Part shown: one piece after another, positions 8,528 to 16,124 of the stretch | How the letters are laid out: each line of letters starts with the position of its first letter | How positions within the stretch are numbered: the stretch's first letter is position 1 | NCBI GenBank assembly: GCA_011364925.1 | Contig: RDOA01000017.1 | Span: 1-64,000, forward strand | Length of the DNA: 64,000 nt | Source: Promethearchaeota archaeon | GTDB lineage: Archaea > Asgardarchaeota > Lokiarchaeia > Sigyniarchaeales > SOKP01 | Reading direction: 5' to 3' | Position numbers and translations under genes: made by a program | The notes under the pieces: generated by a model | What the model saw: only the letters and a program-made list of their open reading frames with translations | Database searches by the model: none | Told to the model about the DNA's origin: nothing

Positions 8528-10015
8528 TTGAAAAATATGATAAGCAGCGAAATCATCACCAAATTGGAAACAATTGTTGGAGAGAGATATGTTTCGGATG
8601 AACCAGAAATACAGTACTTATATCATTATGATTTTATTTCAGCAGAACCTGAAGGTAAGTGCGATATCGTTATTATGCCTGGTACAGCTGAAGAAGTCCA
8701 GAACATTGTGAAGATTGCAAATAATTTTAAAATACCGATTGTGCCTTGGGTTTCAGGTATTAATTTTGGGGGTATTGCTACTCCTAGAAAAGGTGGCATC
8801 GTTATTGATATGAGACGATTAAATAAAGTGTTAGAAGTGAACGAAGATGATATGTACGCTGTTGTAGAAGGAGGAATTACTTGGGCAGACCTTAAAGGCT
8901 ATTTAAATAAACACCATCCTGATTTTCAGGCGGGAATTACATGGTCACCTCCTGGAACGGGAGTGATTCCTTCACATTTATGCTATGGGATGTTTAATTT
9001 AGGAATGCTTGGTGGAACGGGAGCAGAGTTTATCAATGGACTTGAAGTAGTATTAGGTTCAGGAGAATTAGTAAAAATTGGCTCCTGTAGTCTTAGTAGT
9101 TATTGGTATGGAAGACAACCGTTACCTGACTTATCAGGACTATTTATTGGTTTCGAAGGTACGACAGGAATAATTACAAAAATGGCAATTAAATTATGGC
9201 CAAAATTACCCTTTCGTACAGATTACTTACCAATTGCCCAAACTGTTGAGGAAGGTGCCCCGATGATGCTTAAGTTAGCAAAAGCCGGGTTGGGGATAAT
9301 CGATCTTTTATTTATTAATCTCGGATGGGCCCAATCTTTAATGTGTCTTGACCAAGCTAACGTTGCTAATGATCCAGTTGAGTTAGGTCTACCAGATTTC
9401 TTAGGACTTATAACAACTCAAGCCTATACAGAAAAACAACATGAAGCGCAGTGTGAAGCCATAATTGATATTTGTAAAGAATTTAACCTCGATCCATTAA
9501 CATTAAAAGAACAAATGAAAAGTTTTCCTGAAAATATGCAGGGTATCATGGGCCATCTGACTCCGTCAACAGGTGGACAAGCACCAGTACAGTTCTGGGG
9601 GTGTTGGAATTTTTCACGAGGAGGAGGTGGAGAATGGGTAGGAAGTTATAATACAACTAGGAATGTCGTGAAATATTACCAACTATCAAGGGATGTTAGT
9701 CTAAAATACGGCAAACCTCCACAATATTATTGTCGATTTATGTTCGGAGGGCATTACTGTGTTACACGTACGAATATCAATTTCAACAAAAACAATCCCG
9801 AAGAAATCCTTAATGCACGTAAGTGTCTAAAAGAAATTCATGATGCTGTTCAACAGCTTGAAGGATCAATAATGTATAAACCTCCTTTATGGGCAGTAAA
9901 TTATTATAACGATAAAATGGACAGAAATATGTATCAGTTAATAAAAAGAGTAAAGGGTTTATTAGACCCTAATAATATAATGAACCCTGGTCAAGGGATT
10001 GAGGGTGAAAAATAG
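8528..10015 (+). CDS. FAD-linked oxidase (PCMH/VAO fold), paralogue of 5347-6822
   Basis: 495 residues from a TTG (8528) or 492 from ATG at 8537; the ATG is more likely. The FAD-binding domain shows CDIVIMPGTAEEVQNIVKIA, VPWVSGINFGGIATP, GIVIDMRRLNKVLEV and YAVVEGGITWADL, and the chain ends DPNNIMNPGQG, the same end motif as the first copy. A His-rich substrate-side segment (FMFGGHYCVTR) is comparable to MKGGHYAIFR in the other copy. Its partner Fe-S gene starts 1 base after this stop. Because the two copies are clearly diverged, they probably act on different but related substrates (inference). Confidence 0.85.
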   Translation: MKNMISSEIITKLETIVGERYVSDEPEIQYLYHYDFISAEPEGKCDIVIMPGTAEEVQNIVKIANNFKIPIVPWVSGINFGGIATPRKGGIVIDMRRLNKVLEVNEDDMYAVVEGGITWADLKGYLNKHHPDFQAGITWSPPGTGVIPSHLCYGMFNLGMLGGTGAEFINGLEVVLGSGELVKIGSCSLSSYWYGRQPLPDLSGLFIGFEGTTGIITKMAIKLWPKLPFRTDYLPIAQTVEEGAPMMLKLAKAGLGIIDLLFINLGWAQSLMCLDQANVANDPVELGLPDFLGLITTQAYTEKQHEAQCEAIIDICKEFNLDPLTLKEQMKSFPENMQGIMGHLTPSTGGQAPVQFWGCWNFSRGGGGEWVGSYNTTRNVVKYYQLSRDVSLKYGKPPQYYCRFMFGGHYCVTRTNINFNKNNPEEILNARKCLKEIHDAVQQLEGSIMYKPPLWAVNYYNDKMDRNMYQLIKRVKGLLDPNNIMNPGQGIEGEK

Positions 10016-10016
10016 T

Positions 10017-11258
10017 ATGGTTCAAGAATCAAGGAAATACCTCAAGGGGAAAGGTATAACCAAACTAATTAATGTTGCTAATCAAATAATGCTGAAGAAT
10101 TATCAAAATCTCGATCAATATAAGGATATTTTCTATCAATGTGGCAAATGTGGAAATTGTAGGACAGCCTATCAAGAAAATGGTTGGCCAAGAGTATGCC
10201 CCTCTGGGGAATATGGTAAATTTGAAGCATATTATTTAGGTGGTAAGAATCTTCTAACTTGGGGACTAAATAGCGGTAAACTGGAATGGACTGAGAATTT
10301 AGCAAGGATTTTTTATCAATGTTCAGTTTGTCATGCGTGTTTACAACAGTGTAATATACCTGAAATTCATAATTATGCTGGAGAATGGTTAATGGCGATG
10401 CGAGAAGAAGCTGTCAAGAAAGGTTTTGGTCCAATGAAAGAACATACTCTATACACCGACCATATATTAAATGAATATAATCCTTATCTCGAAAAGCACG
10501 AAAAGAGGTTAAATTGGTTAACCAAAGACATAAATTTAGATCCTAGCGGAGATATAGCTTATTTCGTTGGTTGTACGTCAAGTTATCGGGAACAAACTGT
10601 AGCACTCGCGACAGCGGAAATACTGAGTTCTATGCACTTAAAGTTCAAAATTCTAAAAGAGGAACATTGCTGTGGTTCTCCAGTATTTATGACTGGACAG
10701 GCTGAAAAAGCGAAGGAAATTGCCGAAAATAATGTTAATACATTTTCTGAAGAAGGCATCAAGAAGATTATCACATCTTGCGCAGGATGTTACAGAATGT
10801 GGAAAGAAGTATATCCTAACAAGTTCAAGCTTAATCATGGTATGGAAATCGTTCATCTTCCTGAGCTTTTGATAACTGAGATCAAAAACGGCAAAATTGA
10901 CTTAAACCATTCGTTAGATATGAAAATAACTTATCATGATCCTTGTCACTTGGGACGACATATGGGGATGTACGAGATACCTCGTGAATTATTAAAAAAA
11001 ATACCTGGAATTGAGTTAGTCGAAATGGAGAGGAATCGTGAGAACGCATGGTGCTGTGGATCAGGGGGTGGAGTTAGATCTGCTTTTAAAGGATTATCAG
11101 AATCAGCCGCAAATGAAAGAATACAAGAAGCTCTTGAGACTGGCGCAGATGCTATAGTTTCATCTTGTCCCTTTTGTCTAAATCAGTTTAAGTCTAATAT
11201 TAAACAAGAAGACCTTAAAGCTTATGACATATCTGAGTTAATAAATAAATCTTTTTAA
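10017..11258 (+). CDS. Iron-sulfur oxidoreductase with CCG domains, partner of the preceding FAD oxidase
   Basis: I choose ATG 10017 (MVQESRKYL, 413 residues) over the track's TTG at 9999, because 9999 overlaps the upstream stop and the purine run GAGGGTGA lies just before 10017 as a ribosome-binding site. Motifs repeat those of 4168-5346: CGKCGNC...CPSGE and CSVCHACLQQC for two [4Fe-4S] clusters, then EHCCGSP, TSCAGC, HDPCHLGRHMGMYE, AWCCGSGGG and SSCPFC for two CCG domains. The protein is expected to relay electrons from the flavin of the gene before it. Convergent with the DUF1847 gene, with a T-rich gap between them. Confidence 0.85.
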   Translation: MVQESRKYLKGKGITKLINVANQIMLKNYQNLDQYKDIFYQCGKCGNCRTAYQENGWPRVCPSGEYGKFEAYYLGGKNLLTWGLNSGKLEWTENLARIFYQCSVCHACLQQCNIPEIHNYAGEWLMAMREEAVKKGFGPMKEHTLYTDHILNEYNPYLEKHEKRLNWLTKDINLDPSGDIAYFVGCTSSYREQTVALATAEILSSMHLKFKILKEEHCCGSPVFMTGQAEKAKEIAENNVNTFSEEGIKKIITSCAGCYRMWKEVYPNKFKLNHGMEIVHLPELLITEIKNGKIDLNHSLDMKITYHDPCHLGRHMGMYEIPRELLKKIPGIELVEMERNRENAWCCGSGGGVRSAFKGLSESAANERIQEALETGADAIVSSCPFCLNQFKSNIKQEDLKAYDISELINKSF

Positions 11259-11297
11259 TTTAGTTTATCTTTCCTTTTTTTCTTTTCTCTCAAATTC

Positions 11298-11990
11298 TCA
11301 CTTTTTTACTTCTCCTAGATCGCTAGCAAAAAAAGATTTTCCATAATGGTTAAACAAGCAAGCAGCGGGATTGTGAGGTGAAGATCTATCCTTAGCAATT
11401 AATGTAGTAACTGGTGCTTTAGATAAACTAGTAAATATCGTATCGTGCCCTACGCATAATCCTATTATAATGTTTAACTCAGTTTCGGCTTCATTCATTA
11501 AGAGCGCTTGCGCTGAAGGATTACAGCTAATTGTACCTATTGGGTATCCCGTTTTAGAAATCATTGTGTATTCTTCCGGGACACCTACACTTGTTTTTCC
11601 AACGCTCCCGGTTTTACAACAAACTGAAACTACCGTAAATCCATAATTTTCTAAGATTTTAGCAATTTGTTCTGCCTCACTGAGTAATCCTACGCAAAAC
11701 GCTAATCCCAATTTCTTAAACTCCATACCTTTCGCAAATTCAATGGTATCCTTTAATCGGGGCCATTTTATATATCCTGTCGCTTCAACAATAGACGCTT
11801 CGCATACAGATCTCTTGATAAATTCGTCTTTTTTATAAATTTCACGAGCTTGTTTTTCAATCTCGGGAAAAATTATCATTGGGCAATTTTTAATTTTATT
11901 ATTCGATCGACCAGAAACGCAATGCTCAAAACTATTACATAGATGACAGGTTGGCTCTTTTTCGCTCTTATTTTTAGATTGAGGTTGCAT
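11298..11990 (-). CDS. DUF1847 cysteine-rich metal-binding protein
   Basis: 230 residues matching the DUF1847 family: an N-terminal cluster of cysteines (CHLCNSFEHC...CP) followed by a long conserved domain with EASIVEATGYIKWPRL, LGLAFCVGLLSEA, VVSVCCKTGSVGK, SCNPSAQALLMN and IGLCVGHDTIF. The family is common in anaerobic bacteria and archaea, is assumed to bind metal, and has no established function. The N-terminal ~15 residues are charged linker. It is a single gene between the convergent oxidoreductase pair and the divergent ACS-like gene. Confidence 0.75.
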   Translation of the reverse strand: MQPQSKNKSEKEPTCHLCNSFEHCVSGRSNNKIKNCPMIIFPEIEKQAREIYKKDEFIKRSVCEASIVEATGYIKWPRLKDTIEFAKGMEFKKLGLAFCVGLLSEAEQIAKILENYGFTVVSVCCKTGSVGKTSVGVPEEYTMISKTGYPIGTISCNPSAQALLMNEAETELNIIIGLCVGHDTIFTSLSKAPVTTLIAKDRSSPHNPAACLFNHYGKSFFASDLGEVKK

Positions 11991-12163
11991 GATTATTCAT
12001 CCATACTATCTATCCTATAATTCAATGAATAACAATTCAGAAATTAATGTTACGCTTTCTATATCAGGTATAGATGTCTTAAAAAACCATCGAAACTTAA
12101 ATAAAGTTTAATACCCTTTCATTATAATTTAATACTGGATTAAATTAGGTAGGAATTATTTTA

Positions 12164-12931
12164 ATGGAACCCAAAATAGCGATTGAGAAAATAAGAGAGT
12201 TTCTAAAGAAGGAGTGCGACACTGGAAAAAACTTAATCACTATTCAATCAATTAGCAATCAGTTTAAGGCTAATGATGACACTAAAATTAAAATTGGGTT
12301 AGATAAGTATAAAGAAGTAATACTTGAAGAAGAAACGGGATTAGAACTCGGAGGCATGAATAAGAAATCGTTTTCAATTGTAATTCCTATCAAAGAACTG
12401 AATTTACTTCATCCCGGAAATATTACGGTTTTAGGGAATGAAGTGAGTACTCTTGAAAAGCTAAAAGTAGATTTTGGAATAATCCTTTTAATTGGTATCC
12501 ATAAAGATAGCCAAAAAAATATAGATGAGTTAAGACAGTTAAATTTTCTGTCAGATAGTATTGAAGGCTTCTCCATCCGTACTATTCCTCGCAGATTTTG
12601 GTGTCGAATCAGTAGTTCTGCCCTCCAAAAAGGATTTTCTTTTGAATTTTTAGGAACCGCAATCATTCAATTGTATCTCCAAAAATTCAAAGCGCTAGTA
12701 AAATCTGTAGAAGTGATATTTATTAATTCTTATCCCGATTCTATCGATCGATTTATCGTGCTCTCATCAGAAATTTTAGCTGAAATTAGGGAGAAGTGGA
12801 AAAAAAAAATTGATGAGTGGAGAAAAAGAATTGATTGTGAATACGATTGGGGTTGTGAAATATGTCCATATCAAGAAGAATGTTACGATATTAAACAAAT
12901 TTTAGCCTCTCGAGAAGAAATAAAAAGTTAA
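12164..12931 (+). CDS. Stand-alone acetyl-CoA synthase (CdhC/AcsB)-like protein, truncated before the nickel site
   Basis: 255 residues. Residues ~50-235 follow the order of conserved blocks in the ACS beta subunit (CdhC/AcsB): TGLELGGMNKKSFSIVIP (the 'ELGG' block), GNITVLGNEV, FGIILLIGIHKD, the arm 'EGFSIRTIPRRFWCRIS' (comparable to the 'EGxxHxxQRDxxWIRIS' block), and LQKGFSFEFLGTAI. It ends with a cysteine group, WGCEICPYQEEC, at the position of the first A-cluster cysteines, and then stops after about 17 more residues. The Cys-Gly-Cys nickel site and the whole C-terminal part of ACS are missing. It therefore cannot be a complete synthase; it may bind a cluster, act in assembly, or serve a different reaction. 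The next gene, 25 bases on, is a CooC/AcsF-type ATPase, which supports a link to CO dehydrogenase/ACS nickel biology. Confidence 0.6.
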   Translation: MEPKIAIEKIREFLKKECDTGKNLITIQSISNQFKANDDTKIKIGLDKYKEVILEEETGLELGGMNKKSFSIVIPIKELNLLHPGNITVLGNEVSTLEKLKVDFGIILLIGIHKDSQKNIDELRQLNFLSDSIEGFSIRTIPRRFWCRISSSALQKGFSFEFLGTAIIQLYLQKFKALVKSVEVIFINSYPDSIDRFIVLSSEILAEIREKWKKKIDEWRKRIDCEYDWGCEICPYQEECYDIKQILASREEIKS

Positions 12932-12956
12932 AATTCAAAATGAAAAAATTCAAATA

Positions 12957-13730
12957 ATGAAGTTGAAAAAAATCCCGTTGGTCGTAGCTATCACTGGAAA
13001 AGGAGGAGTAGGTAAAACAATTATAACAACACTAATAGCTAAAGCGATATCTAAATATTTTAAATATAAATTATTATTAATCGATGCGGATCCGACGCAC
13101 CCTCACTTAAGTAAGATGGTTAATTTAACGCCAGAGAAAAGTCTCGAAGAAATCAGAGCTGACATAATTGAGAAAACAATTAGTAAAAAAGCACAAGTAC
13201 AGGAAATTGCGGAAAACATAGATTTTGAGGTTTATAACGCTGTCAAAGAGAGTAAAGATTTTAGTTTGTTATCAATTGGACAGCCAGAAGGTCCTGGATG
13301 CTTTTGCCCTTCGAATGCACTCCTACGAAAGGTTATTGAATCAATATCCAATGATTTCGAAGTCGTTTTGATCGATTGTGAAGCGGGTCTCGAGCAAATT
13401 AATCGAATGGTAATTAAATCGGTTGATATTATTTTAATAGTCACTGATATTTCGATTAGGAGCGTTGAAACGGCGAAATCAATTAAGGAAGCTGCGAACA
13501 AATTTTCAAACTACGGTAGAATTGGTGTGATAGTAAATAGAGTTAAAGGTGATTTCTCCAATATTGTGAGTAAACTTAATGAGTATAGGTTACCCCTATT
13601 AGCAGAAATTCCTGAAGATGGGATCATCACGAAATTTGATCTGGAAGGTAAAGCATTAATCACAATTCCAGAAGACTCTTTATCTTTCCAAAAAGTAAAA
13701 GAACATGTCGAAAAATTACTGGAAATATGA
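12957..13730 (+). CDS. CooC/AcsF-type nickel-insertion ATPase (MinD-like P-loop)
   Basis: 257 residues of the SIMIBI MinD/Mrp ATPase class. The deviant Walker A is GKGGVGKTIITT near residue 15, the Walker B-like strand LLLIDADPTHP follows, and EVVLIDCEAGLEQ is switch II. The segment SIGQPEGPGCFCPSNALLR carries the G-x-P-x-GPGC-x-C cysteine pair that marks CooC/AcsF, the ATP-dependent nickel maturation factors of CO dehydrogenase and acetyl-CoA synthase. It is 25 bases behind the ACS-like gene, so the two are very likely co-expressed. Family assignment is strong; which metalloenzyme it serves is inferred. Confidence 0.8.
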   Translation: MKLKKIPLVVAITGKGGVGKTIITTLIAKAISKYFKYKLLLIDADPTHPHLSKMVNLTPEKSLEEIRADIIEKTISKKAQVQEIAENIDFEVYNAVKESKDFSLLSIGQPEGPGCFCPSNALLRKVIESISNDFEVVLIDCEAGLEQINRMVIKSVDIILIVTDISIRSVETAKSIKEAANKFSNYGRIGVIVNRVKGDFSNIVSKLNEYRLPLLAEIPEDGIITKFDLEGKALITIPEDSLSFQKVKEHVEKLLEI

Positions 13731-13883
13731 ATTATATGTCCAGCTCCTTCATTTTTCGATTTATAAAAGTTTAAATACAAAAATTTAGATTTAAGAATCA
13801 AAAAAACAATTCTTATTTCTACAAAACCAAATAGAACACAGAATTCTTGATTTTTAATAAAACTACCTATTGAGTTTATTATC

Positions 13884-14918
13884 ATGTTACGTCAAGTGTA
13901 TATCTTAAAGAAGGGCAATATTATTTACGAAAAAGATTTCGGTAGAGTTTTAACCTTTGAGAACTTCCAAAGTATTTTTAAAGAAGTGGAAGCAGAAGTC
14001 TCTCGTGGCTTATTAGACGATTTTGGAAGCACCCATTTTTTCAAGTATAGAATTATTTATACAGTGGATAGTGAATTGGATTTACTATTTATCTTCATAA
14101 TCGGATTCAATGACGATCTCGAAACTGTTAAACGTGAATTAAAAAAATTAAAAACAGAATTTTTGGTGTCCTTTGGGGATATTATTGATAATTTAGACCC
14201 ATCACTCCTCGAAATATTTGATCCTTTAATAGAATCAATTCATAAAAAAATCAGGACTAAAATCTCATTAGTAGGATTTTCAGGAGTAGGGAAAACAACA
14301 ATAACTAAATTGATAAGTGCCGGAGAAATCCCGGACACTCATATTCCTACAATAACTGGAAAAGTTTCTACTATTAAAATAGGAAAATTGGTATTCCACC
14401 TATGGGATTTTGCTGGTCAAGAACAGTTTAGCTATTTATGGAGCGATTTCATCTATGGAAGTGATGCTGTTCTCTTAATTACAGATTCTACTTTAGAAAA
14501 CGTAGAAAAAAGTAGATATTTCGTAGAACTTATAAAAGAACAGACTCCAAACGCACACTCTGCTGCTATCGCTAACAAACAAGATCTGGATAACGCGTTA
14601 AGCGTTGAAAAAATCGAAGAAATTCTTGGGATTAAAGCGTATTCAATGATTGCGATTGAACCAGGGAATCGAGACAAAATGATTCAAATCGTCGCTGATA
14701 TATTAGAAATGAATACTGAAGAGTCAACGCTACTAAAACCATTATTTGAAAGAGATAAATTGATCCAGTTAGCAAAACAAAGCTTAGAAAACGGAGACTT
14801 AGCTGAGAGTGTACAATACTTCGATAAAATAGCAGATTTATGTTTGAAATTAGGAGACGACGCTCTTTATCGAGAATTTTACGATAAGGCACAGAAATTT
14901 AAACGATATCTACATTAA
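13884..14918 (+). CDS. Small GTPase with longin-like N-terminal domain and helical C-terminus
   Basis: 344 residues in three parts. Residues 1-~118 have the strand-strand-helix pattern of a longin-like domain (VYILKKGNIIYEKDF; YRIIYTV; LLFIFIIGF). Residues ~123-278 are a Ras/Arf-type GTPase with all boxes: G1 GFSGVGKTT (131-139), switch I Thr in HIPTITGK, G3 WDFAGQEQF (174-182, with the Ras Gln61-equivalent Q179), and G4 NKQD (231-234). Residues ~285-344 form TPR-like helices. No lipidation cysteine is present at the C-terminus. Such fusions of a trafficking-type longin-like fold with a Ras-like GTPase are typical of Asgard archaea, where their roles are largely unknown. It is monocistronic, with a 150-base upstream gap. 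Confidence 0.85.
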   Translation: MLRQVYILKKGNIIYEKDFGRVLTFENFQSIFKEVEAEVSRGLLDDFGSTHFFKYRIIYTVDSELDLLFIFIIGFNDDLETVKRELKKLKTEFLVSFGDIIDNLDPSLLEIFDPLIESIHKKIRTKISLVGFSGVGKTTITKLISAGEIPDTHIPTITGKVSTIKIGKLVFHLWDFAGQEQFSYLWSDFIYGSDAVLLITDSTLENVEKSRYFVELIKEQTPNAHSAAIANKQDLDNALSVEKIEEILGIKAYSMIAIEPGNRDKMIQIVADILEMNTEESTLLKPLFERDKLIQLAKQSLENGDLAESVQYFDKIADLCLKLGDDALYREFYDKAQKFKRYLH

Positions 14919-14996
14919 GCGTTATATAAAGTACCGTAGTTTTGTTTAAATGTAAAAAATTAGAAAAAAAAAGTAAAAAAGTAAAATAAAATATAA

Positions 14997-16124
14997 TTAT
15001 TCTTTTGATTTTGCTTTAGGCTTTTCTTTTAGCTTCTCCTTAAATTTATAGGGACGGTATGTATCTTCGAGTACGTTTAGGTATTCGATTAATACTCCGT
15101 TTGCTTTAGATTTGACATCGTATTGATGAAGAATTATATTTAATATATATCTAGGGTACACAAGGGAAATGTCAACATCCGAGATCAATGCGTAAAGGTC
15201 AATCCCTTCCCCAGTTTTGAATATACGTACAATTCCGTAATCCAGTAGCTTTCTGATTCCACTTTCGACATCATTAACACCTTTTTTTTTAAGCTTTTCC
15301 AAACTGTTTCTCGAGACAATTGAAGTTCTTAGGATTTTCAGAATTTCGTAGAGTTGTGGATCAGTCAATAGCGTAATAATCTTTAAATTGTCTTCTTCCG
15401 ATGGATGATAACTTTGGAAGTAGTCCCTCACTTTAAATTTATATTCTTCACTTAAAGTTTCAGGAAGCCCTCGTTCTACAGATTCTCTCAATAAAGTAAG
15501 AGGAGGTCGCCGAATTGTGAATATATCGTTAATTAAAAAGATCAATTCGGAAGGCATCCCCTTTACAGAAGCTTCTTTGATAATCTCTTTTTTAATTAGT
15601 TCAATTAAAATCCCATCGATATCAAAAAATCCTCTGTAGTATTTCTCTTTCATCCACACCTTTAGCTCTGATTTTGAGACTACTCCTTCTTCCCTTAATC
15701 TGTTTATCAATAATCGATTTATCTCGTCTTCATAAGTTAGAGCAAGAGCCTGTTCTGGATTTAGGTGCGGATACGCAGAAAGCCGTTGAAATAAAAACGG
15801 AATCATATCAAGATACGCTTGATTTTCGTAGTTTTGGAGGATAATACGAGAAACATCAGCTAATCCACCTTCGTAAGCATCAGGATCGTCATCAAGGTCG
15901 AGAAGTAAAATAATGTATAAAGGTTTATCTCCTCCAGTGAAATAAGAGGCGATATTCAAATGCCCAACCATTAAGCTGATCATCCCCGGTTCAGCGGTAT
16001 ATTCGTGAGCAGCATAAATCTGCATTAGGGTCTCTTCTGATATGATGAGTTCCTCAGGATATTTTGAAATGATATCCGTACTAACTTTGGGATCCCATCT
16101 CATCAGAACCAATCCGATCGTCAT
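14997..16124 (-). CDS. Cytosolic protein with longin-like N-terminus and winged-helix-like repeats
   Basis: 375 residues, no signal peptide or membrane helix. The first ~95 residues (MTIGLVLMRWDPKVST; ISLMVGHLNIASYF; PLYIILLLDL) look like an alpha/beta longin or roadblock-like sensor fold. The middle and C-terminal parts hold helical blocks that resemble winged helices (RLREEGVVSKSELKVWMKEK; ILRTSIVSRNSLEKLKKKG ... LLDYGIVRIFKTGEG). The tail is Lys-rich. Its ATG overlaps by one base the TAA of the 1470-residue surface protein upstream (TAATG), so the two are translated together; it may act on the cytoplasmic tail of that protein. Function unknown; the fold calls are by eye. Confidence 0.5.
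   Translation of the reverse strand: MTIGLVLMRWDPKVSTDIISKYPEELIISEETLMQIYAAHEYTAEPGMISLMVGHLNIASYFTGGDKPLYIILLLDLDDDPDAYEGGLADVSRIILQNYENQAYLDMIPFLFQRLSAYPHLNPEQALALTYEDEINRLLINRLREEGVVSKSELKVWMKEKYYRGFFDIDGILIELIKKEIIKEASVKGMPSELIFLINDIFTIRRPPLTLLRESVERGLPETLSEEYKFKVRDYFQSYHPSEEDNLKIITLLTDPQLYEILKILRTSIVSRNSLEKLKKKGVNDVESGIRKLLDYGIVRIFKTGEGIDLYALISDVDISLVYPRYILNIILHQYDVKSKANGVLIEYLNVLEDTYRPYKFKEKLKEKPKAKSKE

Noticed and set aside
9999-10016. TTG start (9999) for the Fe-S protein
   Set aside because: It lies within the upstream coding region and before the ribosome-binding purine run; ATG 10017 is better placed.
12164-12931. Calling this gene cdhC outright
   Set aside because: The C-terminal part with the nickel-binding Cys-Gly-Cys motif is missing and the chain is about half the usual length.
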